The notes under the pieces: model-generated
What the model saw: only the letters and a program-made list of their open reading frames with translations
What the model was told of the DNA's origin: nothing
Databases searched by the model: none
Assembly: GCF_001440395.1 (NCBI RefSeq)
Contig: NZ_LLXZ01000211.1
Location: 13,668 to 47,057, forward strand
Source of the DNA: Bradyrhizobium jicamae
GTDB taxonomy: Bacteria > Pseudomonadota > Alphaproteobacteria > Rhizobiales > Xanthobacteraceae
Direction of reading: 5' to 3'
DNA length: 33,390 bases
Part shown: positions 8,051 to 16,917 of the stretch, one piece after another
How positions within the stretch are numbered: the first letter of the stretch is position 1
Layout: each line of letters opens with the position of its first letter
Program-made: the position numbers and the translations under genes

Positions 8051-8079
8051 CTTCGGTTCTGATCAAGTCAGAACCGAAG
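8051..8079 (-). terminator. Rho-independent-like terminator after dxs
   Basis: A perfect 12-bp inverted repeat (CTTCGGTTCTGA / TCAGAACCGAAG) with a 5-base loop starts 11 bases after the dxs stop. On the minus strand it is followed by TTTGG, a short T tract, so termination may be partial. It separates dxs from the downstream deoxyribosyltransferase gene, whose start lies 24 bases beyond the hairpin. Confidence 0.75.
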
Positions 8080-8090
8080 AAGCTTAAGCC

Positions 8091-10016
8091 TCAGGCGAGC
8101 TTGACGGTCTCGGTCTTGTAGTCCTTGCCGAGCGCATCGAACACCTTGGCGACGATGCCCTTGGCGTCGAGGCCGGCATGGGCATACATCGCGGTCGGCG
8201 AGTCGTGATCGATGAACTCGTCGGGCAGGATCATCGCCCGCATCCGCAAACCGCCGTCGAGCATGCCGTGGTCGGACAGCGTCTGCATGACGTGCGAGCC
8301 GAAGCCGCCGATCGAGCCTTCCTCGATGGTGAGCAGCACTTCGTGGTCGCGCGCCAGCTTCAGCACCAGATCGACGTCGAGCGGCTTCATGAAGCGCGCG
8401 TCGGCGATGGTGGTGGAGAGGCCGTGGGCGGCGAGTTCGTCGGCCGCCTTTTCACATTCGGCCATGCGCGTGCCGAACGAGAGCAGGGCGACCTTGCTGC
8501 CCTGGCGGACGATGCGGCCCTTGCCGATTTCGAGGGGAATGCCGACCTCCGGCATTTCGACGCCGCGGCCTTCGCCGCGCGGATAACGCACCGCGCTCGG
8601 CCGGTCGTTGATCGCAACCTGCGTCGCGACCATGTGCACCAGCTCAGCCTCGTCGGACGCCGCCATGATGACGAAGTTCGGCAGACAGCCGAGATAGGCG
8701 TTGTCGAATGAACCGGCATGGGTCGCGCCGTCGGCGCCGACCAGGCCGGCGCGATCGATCGCAAAACGCACCGGCAGGCTCTGGATCGCGACGTCATGGA
8801 CCACCTGGTCGTAGCCGCGCTGCAGGAAGGTCGAGTAGATCGCGCAGAACGGCTTGTAGCCTTCGGTGGCGAGACCGGCCGCAAACGTCACCGCATGCTG
8901 CTCGGCGATGCCGACGTCGAAGGTGCGGTTCGGGAACGCCTTGTTGAAGATGTCGACGCCGGTGCCGGACGGCATCGCCGCGGTGATGGCGACGATCTTG
9001 TCGTCCTTCTCGGCTTCCTTGACGAGGCTCTGGCCGAACACGTTCTGGTAGGCCGGCGCGTTCGGCTTTGCCTTGGCTTGGGCACCGGTTGCGACGTCGA
9101 ACTTGACGACTGCGTGGTACTTGTCGGCGGAGGCTTCGGCCGGGCCGTAGCCCTTGCCCTTCTGCGTCACGACGTGGACCAGGATCGGCCCGGTTTCCAT
9201 GTCGCGGACGTTCTTCAGAACCGGCAGCAGATGGTCGAGGTTGTGGCCGTCGATCGGGCCGACGTAATAGAAGCCGAGTTCCTCGAACAGCGTGCCGCCG
9301 TCCATCATGAAGCCGCGGGAATATTCCTCGACGCGGTTGGCGCGGTTGGCAATGATCTTGGGCAGACGCTTGTTGATCTGTTTGGCCGCCTCGCGCAGCG
9401 TGCGATAGGTCTTGCCGGAGTAGAGGCGGGAGAGATACGCGCTCATCGCGCCGACCGGCGGCGCGATCGACATGTCGTTGTCGTTGAGGATCACGATCAG
9501 CCGCGAGTTCATCGCACCGGCGTTGTTCATGGCTTCATAGGCCATGCCGGCGGACATCGAGCCGTCGCCGATCACGGCGATGATGTTGTTCTTGCCGCCA
9601 GAGAGGTCGCGCGCCACCGCCATGCCGAGGCCGGCGGAGATCGAGGTCGAGGAGTGCGCGGCGCCGAACGGGTCGTAGTCGCTTTCGCTGCGCTTGGTGA
9701 AGCCGGAGAGGCCGCCGGCGGTGCGCAGCGTGCGGATGCGATCGCGGCGGCCGGTCAGGATCTTGTGCGGATAGGCCTGGTGGCCGACGTCCCAGATCAG
9801 GCGGTCGCGCGGCGTGTCGAAGGTGTAGTGGATCGCGGTGGTGAGTTCCACGACGCCGAGGCCGGCGCCGAAGTGGCCGCCGGTCACCGACACGGCGTCG
9901 ATGGTTTCCTGGCGGAGTTCGTCGGCGACCTGCCGCACCTGCTCGATCTTGAGCTTGCGGAGGTCATCGGGTGTGCGAATGGTGTCGAGAAGCGGCGTTT
10001 TACTAAATGTGGTCAC
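8091..10016 (-). CDS. dxs: 1-deoxy-D-xylulose-5-phosphate synthase
   Basis: Dxs condenses pyruvate and glyceraldehyde 3-phosphate to DXP, the first step of the MEP isoprenoid pathway, using thiamine diphosphate. Key signatures are present: DRLIWDVGHQAYPHK, the ThDP motif GDGSMSAGMAYEAMNNAG, the transketolase-type EQHAVTFAAGLA with its catalytic Glu, and DRAGLVGADGATHAG. I choose the GTG at 10014-10016 (641 residues, N-terminus MTTFSKTPLLDTI as in bradyrhizobial orthologues as I recall them); an in-frame ATG 21 bases upstream (10035-10037) is the alternative. It is followed by a strong hairpin and preceded by a 349-bp leader region. Confidence 0.97.
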   Translation of the reverse strand: MTTFSKTPLLDTIRTPDDLRKLKIEQVRQVADELRQETIDAVSVTGGHFGAGLGVVELTTAIHYTFDTPRDRLIWDVGHQAYPHKILTGRRDRIRTLRTAGGLSGFTKRSESDYDPFGAAHSSTSISAGLGMAVARDLSGGKNNIIAVIGDGSMSAGMAYEAMNNAGAMNSRLIVILNDNDMSIAPPVGAMSAYLSRLYSGKTYRTLREAAKQINKRLPKIIANRANRVEEYSRGFMMDGGTLFEELGFYYVGPIDGHNLDHLLPVLKNVRDMETGPILVHVVTQKGKGYGPAEASADKYHAVVKFDVATGAQAKAKPNAPAYQNVFGQSLVKEAEKDDKIVAITAAMPSGTGVDIFNKAFPNRTFDVGIAEQHAVTFAAGLATEGYKPFCAIYSTFLQRGYDQVVHDVAIQSLPVRFAIDRAGLVGADGATHAGSFDNAYLGCLPNFVIMAASDEAELVHMVATQVAINDRPSAVRYPRGEGRGVEMPEVGIPLEIGKGRIVRQGSKVALLSFGTRMAECEKAADELAAHGLSTTIADARFMKPLDVDLVLKLARDHEVLLTIEEGSIGGFGSHVMQTLSDHGMLDGGLRMRAMILPDEFIDHDSPTAMYAHAGLDAKGIVAKVFDALGKDYKTETVKLA

Positions 10017-10365
10017 AGCGATATTCCAATTTTGCAAGTCAGGGCGAACGGCCTGACGCGAGACGGGAAGCGCGTTAACCGCGCCGTGAAAATCCAGACC
10101 CGCCTGCCAGTCCCGCAGGCCGGTACCTGATTTGAAACCCTAGATGCACTCCGGTTTAAACCATGTGAGATGCATCACTTAGTCGCTCGGAACCCTTCCC
10201 GGTTCAGTTTCTTTAGCTATTTGAGGTGCTTGCCGCCGCCCGAAGTCAGCCGCAGGCTGCTCTCCACAGCCCATAGAACCGCAAGCTTTACACCAAAGCC
10301 GCCGTTAAAGCCAACCCGGAGAGCCTAATCGGTTCCGCCGTTCTGGGGCAAAAAGCCTCGATTTT
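10017..10365. other. 349-bp intergenic region upstream of dxs
   Basis: No credible gene is seen. It should contain the dxs promoter and any leader. Visible structure: a 6-bp hairpin GCCTGC-N7-GCAGGC (10102-10120) and a 10-bp perfect palindrome GGTTTAAACC (10153-10162). I see no recognisable thiamine or other riboswitch consensus. Confidence 0.5.
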
Positions 10366-11664
10366 TCAACCACTGCGGCGGGCAGATGGTTCCACTTTGC
10401 TCAAATCGGCGGCACTTTGGGCCGTCATGGTAACCGCTTCGATTCGCTTCCAGGCCCGATCGCGCACCGCGGAATCGCCCGTGGCGATATCCAACGCGGC
10501 ATCGGGGAGGGTCATCCGGGCGCTGAGCGGGACCGGCCCGCAGACGATCATGAAGAAGTCGTAGGCGTTGGGCAGTTCGTTGGCCATCACGAACTGGAAA
10601 TGCACGCGGAAGAACTGCCAGCGAAACTTCTTGTAATGTTCGGGCAGGATGATGTCGCGGAAGCGGACCGGCACGATTGTCGGATTGCGCCTTGAGGCGC
10701 CGACGTCGATGCCATGGCTCGCGATCGGATCGAACTGGTAGAAGTTCATCACGTCCTTGCGCGCCTGACAGTCGATCCAGTCGATCGACGGCTCGACCGC
10801 CAGCATCCGCAGATGCTCGCGAAATTCTGTCGATACGGCGTGATAGCCCACGATCGGGAAATTGCCGCCGATCGTCAGCAGCACGATCCGCGGTCCGTGA
10901 CGGCCGAGCTCCGGATCGAGCTTGAGTGCGCGCGCCAGCATTTCCGTCGACAGGAACGATCCGGAACTATGGCCCACGATGACGATCTCGTCAGCGTCGG
11001 TGCTCTTCGCCGTCTTGATGAGATGCCGCGCGAAGCGGTCGATGCGCTGGTCCCACTCCGGGCGCTCGCGGCGCGAGAACTCCCAGGTCCAGATCGTGTC
11101 GCACAGCAGATAGAGCACGTAGGTGGCATTCTCGGTGTATTTCAGCACAACGCCGAGCAGAGCGACGAAGAGCCCGATTGCGATGGCGATGCTGAAAATA
11201 TCGGGAATGCCGAGCGCATTGAGCCCCTTCTCGAAAACAAAGGCGATGGCAGCGGCGCACGCGGCTTCCAGCAACAGCATCAAATGCGGATAGGTGATGA
11301 AAGTTGCAAAACGCCAGTTCGCCTTGCCGAAGCGGCCGATGGTGCCGGCGAACACGAGGCGCCAGTAGATCCACACCGCACTGAACACCGTGCGCCAGAT
11401 CGGCGAGGCCAGGTCCTGCTGGATGAAATCCTCGAACCGGAGGAAATCGTAGGACGTGCGGGTCTGCCAATCCTCGGCCTTGGTGTCGATGGTCCAGGAC
11501 GCGATCTCGTCGTCGGAGGCGACCTTGGGGCGGCTGATGGTGGCCTGGAGCTGGTAGAGCCGGCCGAACTTGCGCAGCTCGGTCCGGAACATGCGGTAAT
11601 ATTGCGCCAGCCCGCGCGGATCGTAGCCCTGAATATAGATGATATGGCGGTGCTGGACGCGCAC
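10366..11664 (-). CDS. Membrane-associated alpha/beta-hydrolase-like protein
   Basis: This 432-residue protein starts with a beta-strand/loop typical of hydrolases (HIIYIQGYDPRGLAQYY). It has two hydrophobic segments in the middle (about residues 125-150 and 156-185) and then EIVIVGHSSGSFLSTEML, a nucleophile-elbow motif G-H-S-S-G at residues 231-235 with Ser233 as likely nucleophile. A serine esterase or lipase fold interrupted by a membrane hairpin is the best description; the substrate is unknown. It sits between xseB and dxs on the same strand, where many proteobacteria carry ispA (farnesyl diphosphate synthase), but it shows no prenyltransferase DDxxD motif. The acidic and His triad members cannot be assigned with confidence. 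Confidence 0.75.
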   Translation of the reverse strand: MRVQHRHIIYIQGYDPRGLAQYYRMFRTELRKFGRLYQLQATISRPKVASDDEIASWTIDTKAEDWQTRTSYDFLRFEDFIQQDLASPIWRTVFSAVWIYWRLVFAGTIGRFGKANWRFATFITYPHLMLLLEAACAAAIAFVFEKGLNALGIPDIFSIAIAIGLFVALLGVVLKYTENATYVLYLLCDTIWTWEFSRRERPEWDQRIDRFARHLIKTAKSTDADEIVIVGHSSGSFLSTEMLARALKLDPELGRHGPRIVLLTIGGNFPIVGYHAVSTEFREHLRMLAVEPSIDWIDCQARKDVMNFYQFDPIASHGIDVGASRRNPTIVPVRFRDIILPEHYKKFRWQFFRVHFQFVMANELPNAYDFFMIVCGPVPLSARMTLPDAALDIATGDSAVRDRAWKRIEAVTMTAQSAADLSKVEPSARRSG

Positions 11665-11805
11665 GTAGTGTCCCCAAGTGTCGGCGGACTATATCAGGCT
11701 GTGTAGCGCCGGAAGAACTAATTCGGCCGTTCCACATGCGCGGAGGTGTAGAAATTCGCCCAATATTTCCGATTGTTGCGCCGAATCCTGAAAGGACAGG
11801 GCGTC

Positions 11806-12057
11806 TTACTGGACGTCGAGCGGCTCGGTCCCCGTGGCCTGGCCGTTCGCGTCCGTCGTGATCTTGTCGACGCGGGCCTCAGCCTGCCGCAGCAGTTCTT
11901 CGCAGCGGCGCTTCAGCGCTTCGCCCCGCTCATAGATCGCGACCGATTCCTCGAGCGGCACCTTGCCGTCCTCCAGCCGTTTCACGATCGATTCGAGTTC
12001 CTCGATCGCGCGCTCGAAGGAGAGTTTCTTGACGTCCGCTTGCGTATTTTCGGCCAT
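11806..12057 (-). CDS. xseB: Exodeoxyribonuclease VII small subunit
   Basis: XseB is the small helical subunit of exonuclease VII and binds the XseA large subunit in many copies. The 83-residue sequence carries the family core LSFERAIEELESIVKRLEDG, then VPLEESVAIYERGEALKRRC and the end of the second helix. Length is normal (about 80). It follows the deacetylase-like gene by 59 bases and precedes the hydrolase gene by 141 bases. xseA is not in this window. Confidence 0.95.
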   Translation of the reverse strand: MAENTQADVKKLSFERAIEELESIVKRLEDGKVPLEESVAIYERGEALKRRCEELLRQAEARVDKITTDANGQATGTEPLDVQ

Positions 12058-12116
12058 ATCGAGTTCCCGGATGCGCCCCCGGTCGGAAGCGCAGAATCAA
12101 GCAAATTATTTCGGGC

Positions 12117-13052
12117 CTATTGTGGCGGCGCGCCCATCAACGCGGTGACATGCGCGGCGACCGACTCTTTCAGCCCCTGCAGGTCGTAGCCGCCTTCCAG
12201 CACCGAGACAACCCGGCCGCCGGCGCTCGAATCAGCCACATCCATCAGCTTGCGGGTGACCCAGCCGAAATCGTCCGCCTTCAGGTTGAGCGAGGCGAGG
12301 GGATCGCGGTAATGCGCGTCGAATCCGGCGGAGATGATCACGAGCTCCGGGGAGAATTTCTGCAACTGCGGCAGGATCAGGTTTTCGAATGCTGCGCGGA
12401 ACTTGGCGCTGCCGTCCTCGGAAGCCAGGGGCGCATTGACGATGGTGTCGTGCTCGCCGCGCTCGCCGCTGGCGCCGGTGCCGGGAAACAGCGGCATCTG
12501 GTGCGTGGAGCAGTACATCACGGTCGGATCGTGCCAGAAAATGTCCTGCGTGCCGTTGCCGTGATGAACGTCGAAATCGACGATCGCGGCGCGGCCGATG
12601 CCGTATTTGCGCTGGGCGTGGCGCGCGGCAATGGCGACATTGTCGAAGAAGCAGAAGCCCATCGGCTTCGAGACCTCGGCATGGTGACCGGGCGGGCGCA
12701 CCGCGACGAAGGCGTTCTGATGGGTTCCGGACATCACTGCGTCGGTTGCGGCCACCGCGCCGCCGACGCCGCGCATCACCGCTTCCCAGGTGCCCGGCGA
12801 CATCGAGGTGTCGCCGTCGATATAGATCATGCCGCTCTGCGGGGCGATGTGGCGGAGCTCGCCGACATAATGCTCGCCGTGGCACAGCGTGACGGAATCG
12901 AGGCTGCCTTCCGGTGCCTCGCTGCGCGTGAGCGGCTTGAAGCGCTCGTCCGCCAGCACCTCGGCGACCGCGCGCAGCCGGTCGGGCCGCTCGGGGTGCC
13001 CCGGGGGCGTGACATGGTCGAGACAGGCGGTATGGGTCAGAAGCAGCGTCAT
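12117..13052 (-). CDS. Histone deacetylase-like amidohydrolase
   Basis: A 311-residue member of the bacterial HDAC/AcuC/acetylpolyamine amidohydrolase superfamily, zinc-dependent deacetylases. Visible active-site motifs in order: HPERPDRL (N-terminal loop), VRPPGHHAEVSKPMGFCFF (charge-relay His pair), VDFDVHHGNGTQ (Zn ligands Asp and His), SAGFDAHYRDPL (third Zn ligand Asp) and VLEGGYDLQGL (Gly-Gly-Tyr with the transition-state Tyr). The residues needed for catalysis are present. The natural substrate, acetyl-lysine or acetylated small molecules, cannot be told. It probably leads an operon with xseB. Confidence 0.92.
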   Translation of the reverse strand: MTLLLTHTACLDHVTPPGHPERPDRLRAVAEVLADERFKPLTRSEAPEGSLDSVTLCHGEHYVGELRHIAPQSGMIYIDGDTSMSPGTWEAVMRGVGGAVAATDAVMSGTHQNAFVAVRPPGHHAEVSKPMGFCFFDNVAIAARHAQRKYGIGRAAIVDFDVHHGNGTQDIFWHDPTVMYCSTHQMPLFPGTGASGERGEHDTIVNAPLASEDGSAKFRAAFENLILPQLQKFSPELVIISAGFDAHYRDPLASLNLKADDFGWVTRKLMDVADSSAGGRVVSVLEGGYDLQGLKESVAAHVTALMGAPPQ

Positions 13053-13141
13053 GCAAAAATCCTGGCGTAGAGGAGCGCGCCGGCAAGGAGCGGCTAATCT
13101 AGGCCGTTAGAGGCCGCTCGGAAAGGCCCACGGCGCCAGCC

Positions 13142-14800
13142 TCAGTTGATCCGGACAATGCGATCGGCGGCGGTCGGGGCGATCGGGCTGTTCGCCGCAA
13201 AATAGGTATGCAGTGCGTCCACGTCATAGACGCCGATCAGCGGGGCTGTTCCTTCCGTGAGCACGGTAAAGCCGTCGCCGCCGACGAACAGGAAATTGTT
13301 GACGGTGACGCGGTAGTGCGCGGCGGGATCGATCGGCTGCCCGTTCAGCGACATTCGTTCGGCGATGATCCGCTCGCCATCGCCCTTCGATCCGTCCCAA
13401 GCGTAGCTGAATCCTTTCGACACCTGCAGGATCCGCGGCCGCTTCGGGTCGCGCCATTGCTGCTCCAGCATGTCCTTGATCTGCTTTCCGCTCAGCGTCA
13501 GCGTCACCAGTTGATTGCGGAACGGCTGGCTGGCGAACAGGTCGGCATAGGTCACCGCGCCATCTTCCCTCCGGGTAACGTCGGCGCGGACGCCGCCGGG
13601 ATTGGTGAAGGCGATGACTGCACCGCCTTTTGCTTCTGCGCCGGTCGCCGCGAGCTGCGCGTCGGCGATGATGTCGCCGAGCGGACTTTCGCCGGCGGCG
13701 TTCGGCACGCGCGACAGCGTTGCGGTTATCGAACCCGCCGGGCGGTTAGCGATCGGCGCGGCAAGCCTGTCATAGGCGTCGAGCAGTGCGGTCTGTTGCG
13801 CATCCTTTGCCAGCGTGGCGGTGCGGACGATATTGTTGCCGGCCTTGGCGCTCACGACGTCGCGCGTGACGGGGTCGAGCTTCAGATCGATCGCGGTGAC
13901 GAGCGTGCCGTATTTGTCGCCTGACGTGACCAGCCGTCCGTCGATCTCGCAGACATAGGCGCGGTGGGTGTGGCCGGAGACCACGACATCCACCGCCTTG
14001 TCGAACTTCTTGACGATATCGACGATTGGCCCGGAAATGCCGGAGCATTCATTGTAGTCCCCGGTCGGCAATCCGCCTTCGTGGATCAGCACCACGATGG
14101 CCTCGACGCCGCGCGCCTTCAGCTCCGGGATCAGCGCATTCACCGTATCGGCCTCGTCGCGGAATTCGAGGCCGGCAATGCCGACGGGCGAGACCAGGCC
14201 AGGAGTGCCTTTCAAGGTCAGGCCGATGAAGGCGACCGGAATGCCTTCGAATGTGCGAATTTCATAGGCGGGAAACACCGTCTTGCCGCTACTTTTCTCG
14301 AACGTGCTGGCGGCGAGATAGCGGAATTTCGCGCCCGTAAACGGATGCGGCCCCTGGCATTGGTCGACCGGGTGGCAGCCGCCGTTCTGCATGCGCAACA
14401 GCTCGTCCTTGCCCTCATCGAATTCGTGATTGCCGACGGCAGAAATATTCAAGCCCATCATCGACAGCGCTTCGATCGTCGGCTCGTCATGGAACATCGC
14501 CGACAGAAACGGGCTGGCGCCGATCAAATCGCCGGCCGCGACGAAGATCGAGTTCTTGTGCCCGTCGCGAAGCTGGCCGACCAGCGTCGCCATGTGTTCG
14601 GCGCCGCCGGCTTCGACGGTGATCTTCCTCGTCGCGTCCTCGGGGTCGGTAATCGTGATCCCGCCCGGGGGCGGGCGGAGGTAGCCGTGAAAATCGTTGA
14701 TGGCGAGAATGCGCAGGCCCACAGGCGCGGTCTGCGCGAGGGAAGCGACAGGCGCCAGCATGATCGTCAGCGCAAGGATGGGGCGGAAGAGATTTCTCAT
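13142..14800 (-). CDS. Secreted 5'-nucleotidase / metallophosphatase (UshA-like)
   Basis: The start is set at the ATG at 14798-14800, giving 552 residues with signal peptide MRNLFRPILALTIMLAPVAS. An in-frame ATG at 14824 lies inside a repeat element and would place extra residues before the signal. The metallophosphatase domain shows LAINDFHGYL, AAGDLIGASPFL, AVGNHEFDEG and VSGHTHRAYVC, the dimetal ligands. The C-terminal 5'-nucleotidase domain has FTNPGGVRADV (substrate loop) and NNFLFVGGDGF (aromatic clamp). It should hydrolyse nucleotides or related phosphates in the periplasm, feeding nucleoside and phosphate scavenging. It is followed 3' by the deacetylase-like gene after 89 bases. Confidence 0.92.
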   Translation of the reverse strand: MRNLFRPILALTIMLAPVASLAQTAPVGLRILAINDFHGYLRPPPGGITITDPEDATRKITVEAGGAEHMATLVGQLRDGHKNSIFVAAGDLIGASPFLSAMFHDEPTIEALSMMGLNISAVGNHEFDEGKDELLRMQNGGCHPVDQCQGPHPFTGAKFRYLAASTFEKSSGKTVFPAYEIRTFEGIPVAFIGLTLKGTPGLVSPVGIAGLEFRDEADTVNALIPELKARGVEAIVVLIHEGGLPTGDYNECSGISGPIVDIVKKFDKAVDVVVSGHTHRAYVCEIDGRLVTSGDKYGTLVTAIDLKLDPVTRDVVSAKAGNNIVRTATLAKDAQQTALLDAYDRLAAPIANRPAGSITATLSRVPNAAGESPLGDIIADAQLAATGAEAKGGAVIAFTNPGGVRADVTRREDGAVTYADLFASQPFRNQLVTLTLSGKQIKDMLEQQWRDPKRPRILQVSKGFSYAWDGSKGDGERIIAERMSLNGQPIDPAAHYRVTVNNFLFVGGDGFTVLTEGTAPLIGVYDVDALHTYFAANSPIAPTAADRIVRIN

Positions 14801-14812
14801 GAACATCGATAT

Positions 14813-14893
14813 CGTAGCCCGCATGAGCGCAGCGACATGCGGGACGGGCGGGAGTTTGAAATCCCGGATGTCGCTGCGCTCATCCGGGCTACG
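14813..14893. repeat. Long imperfect palindromic element (32-bp arms)
   Basis: The arms 14813-14844 and 14862-14893 are reverse complements with two mismatches, separated by 17 bases. The arm core is GCATGAGCGCAGCGACATGC. The element lies between the 5'-nucleotidase and the enoyl-CoA hydratase genes and looks like a dispersed intergenic palindrome. A degenerate single arm recurs at 20648-20680. Confidence 0.85.
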
Positions 14894-14911
14894 CAGATTA
14901 TTTCCGCGTCG

Positions 14912-15676
14912 TTACCCCTTCTTCCGCTCGAAGAATGCCTTGAACGCCGTCACCGCTTCCTTCGAGCGCAGCCGCTCGCCGAACAGGTGGCCTTCCTGGT
15001 CGATCCGGCGCGTCATGTCCTCCGGCGGCAGTTTTAGCAATTTGCGCGTGATCGCGACCGCTTCCGCCGGCAGCGCGCAAATCTCGCGCGCGACCTTGCG
15101 CGCCTCGGCTTCGGTGTGTCCGGGCGCCACCACCACATTGACGAAGCTCGCCTCGCGCGCCTCGTCGGCGGACATCTTGCGTCCCATCACCAGCATGGCG
15201 AAGGCGCGCTGGTGCCCCATGCTGCGTGGCATCAACAGGCTGGAGGCGCCTTCGGGCACCAGTCCGAGATTGATGAACGGCGTGGAGAAGGTCGCGGTCG
15301 TGCTGGCCAGTACATAGTCGCAATGGAACAGCATGGTGGTGCCGATGCCGATCGCGACGCCGTCGACGGCAGCGATAATCGGCTTGACGTTGTGCGCCAG
15401 CGAATAAAGCAGTTTGACGGCGTTGGAGGCGCCGCGTGGCGTATCGGTATCGGATGTGCTCTCTTTCAGAAAATCCTCGAGATCGTTGCCGGCGGTGAAC
15501 ACGCCCGAACCGCCTGTAATGATGATGCAGCGGATATCGGGGTTGTTCTGCGCCTTGTCGATCGCATCGCTCATCCCGCGATACATGTCCTGGGTGAACG
15601 CATTCTTCTTCTCGGGTCGCCGCAGCTTGATCACGCGCGTCGCGTCTTCGTCCGACACAATGAGGTGTCCGGTCAT
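14912..15676 (-). CDS. Enoyl-CoA hydratase/isomerase family protein
   Basis: Starting at the ATG at 15674-15676 (GGGG about ten bases upstream) gives 254 residues, MTGHLIVSDEDATRVIKLRR. This is a crotonase-fold protein: RPEKKNAFTQDMY forms the first oxyanion-hole region, ITGGSGVFTAGNDLEDF and AAVDGVAIGIGTTMLFHCDY the second, and FINLGLVPEGASSLLMPR carries the conserved Glu in P-E-G-A. Members hydrate or isomerise acyl-CoA esters in beta-oxidation and aromatic degradation; the exact substrate is open. A longer in-frame start at 15718 lacks support. It is divergent from the VOC dioxygenase gene. Confidence 0.9.
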   Translation of the reverse strand: MTGHLIVSDEDATRVIKLRRPEKKNAFTQDMYRGMSDAIDKAQNNPDIRCIIITGGSGVFTAGNDLEDFLKESTSDTDTPRGASNAVKLLYSLAHNVKPIIAAVDGVAIGIGTTMLFHCDYVLASTTATFSTPFINLGLVPEGASSLLMPRSMGHQRAFAMLVMGRKMSADEAREASFVNVVVAPGHTEAEARKVAREICALPAEAVAITRKLLKLPPEDMTRRIDQEGHLFGERLRSKEAVTAFKAFFERKKG

Positions 15677-15804
15677 GAACTTGCCCCTAAAGCAGGCGGC
15701 CACGCTGCCGCTGGCCAATCATCCGGCCACATCCTACATGATCCGCCAAGGGGCCCAACCACTCCGTGCAATTTTCTCGGGGATGTGACTACGAGGTTAA
15801 TGCA

Positions 15805-16758
15805 ATGCAGCTAGGCGGAATCCATCATCTGACCGCGATCTCGGCGAAGCCGCGGGATAATTTGGCCTTCTACACCGGCCTGCTTGGCATGCGGCTGGTG
15901 AAGAAGACCGTCAACCAGGACGACGTCAGCGCCTATCACCTGTTCTACGCCGACGGCAAAGCCAATCCCGGCACGGATCTCACCTTCTTCGATTTTCCCG
16001 CCGCGCCCGAGCGGCGCGGAACCAACTCGATCTCGCGCACCGGGCTGCGCGTCGCCGGCGAGAAGGCCCTCGGCTACTGGCGCGATCGCCTCAATAAGGC
16101 AGGCGTGGAGACCCCTGACATCATCGAAGTCGACGGCCGCCTGACGCTGCCGTTCGAGGACGGCGAGGGGCAGCGACTGGTGCTGATAGACGATGGCGGT
16201 GTGGGCCCGGCCTCGCCGTGGGAGAAGAGCCCGGTGCCGGCGGAGCATCAGATCCGTGGGCTCGGTCCGATCGTGCTGACCGTGCACGATCTGTCGCGCA
16301 CCGCCTTCGTGCTGACCGAGGTCATGAACATGCGTTGCGCGCGCGAGTACGCCGCCCATGGCGCGCAGATTCACGTGTTCGAAATGGGCGATGCAGAGGG
16401 AGAGAGCGGCCCCGCCGCCGAGCTGCACGTGCTTGAGGACAAGGCCTCGCCGATCGCCCGCCAGGGCGCCGGCGGCGTGCACCACGTCGCGTTCCGCACC
16501 CCCGACGAGGCGCAGTATCACGCCTGGACGAAACGTCTGACGGACTTGCGTATCCCCAACAGTGGCGAGATCGACCGCTTCTATTTCCGCAGCCTGTATT
16601 TCCGCGAGCCCAACGGCATCCTGTTCGAGATCGCCACCGACGGCCCGGGCTTTGCAACCGACGAGCCGATGGAATCGCTCGGTGAAAAACTGGCATTGCC
16701 GCCGTTCCTCGAGCCGCGCAGAGCGCAGATTGAGGCAGGGTTGAAGCCGATTTCGTAG
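15805..16758 (+). CDS. VOC-family ring-cleaving dioxygenase (PcpA/MhqO-like)
   Basis: The start at the ATG at 15805 follows GAGG (15793-15796) and gives 317 residues, MQLGGIHHLTAISAKPRDNL. Two tandem vicinal-oxygen-chelate modules are visible: residues 1-135, and from GLGPIVLTVHDLSRTAFVL onward. The metal ligands fit the family: His in GIHHLTAI, His in VHHVAFRT and Glu in NGILFEIATD. PcpA and MhqO relatives are Fe(II) enzymes that cleave (chloro)hydroquinones or act in quinone stress. It could process quinols here, but no adjacent pathway gene supports a particular substrate. It is flanked 3' by a repeat element. Confidence 0.88.
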   Translation: MQLGGIHHLTAISAKPRDNLAFYTGLLGMRLVKKTVNQDDVSAYHLFYADGKANPGTDLTFFDFPAAPERRGTNSISRTGLRVAGEKALGYWRDRLNKAGVETPDIIEVDGRLTLPFEDGEGQRLVLIDDGGVGPASPWEKSPVPAEHQIRGLGPIVLTVHDLSRTAFVLTEVMNMRCAREYAAHGAQIHVFEMGDAEGESGPAAELHVLEDKASPIARQGAGGVHHVAFRTPDEAQYHAWTKRLTDLRIPNSGEIDRFYFRSLYFREPNGILFEIATDGPGFATDEPMESLGEKLALPPFLEPRRAQIEAGLKPIS

Positions 16759-16761
16759 GTT

Positions 16762-16882
16762 CGCAGGATGGATAGAGCGATTTGTCCGCCGTAGCTCGAC
16801 GAGCGAAGGCGGAAGCGAAACCCAGCACCTCCAGGTCGCAATTGATGGGTATCGCTTTCGCTCCACCCATCCTACGGGCTAC
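16762..16882. repeat. Dispersed repeat, copy A
   Basis: This 121-bp element is largely shared, in the same orientation, with 17137-17261 (GCAGGATGG... then GCTCGACGAGCGAAGGCGGA, then TTGATGGGTATCGCTT). Its ends are inverted relative to each other (GCAGGATGGATAGAGCGA against TCGCTCCACCCATCCT). It lies between the dioxygenase and the DUF1737 gene. Confidence 0.85.
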
Positions 16883-16917
16883 AACACCAAAGCTTGTTCG
16901 AACCTGTGAAGGCCATC

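Noticed and set aside
8718..10130. A 470-codon open frame on the plus strand opposite dxs
   Set aside because: It is antisense to a full, unmistakable dxs; its length comes from high GC. Its translation has no recognisable motifs.
14801..14824. Eight extra N-terminal codons for the 5'-nucleotidase
   Set aside because: They lie partly in the palindromic element and precede a complete signal peptide that begins at 14800.
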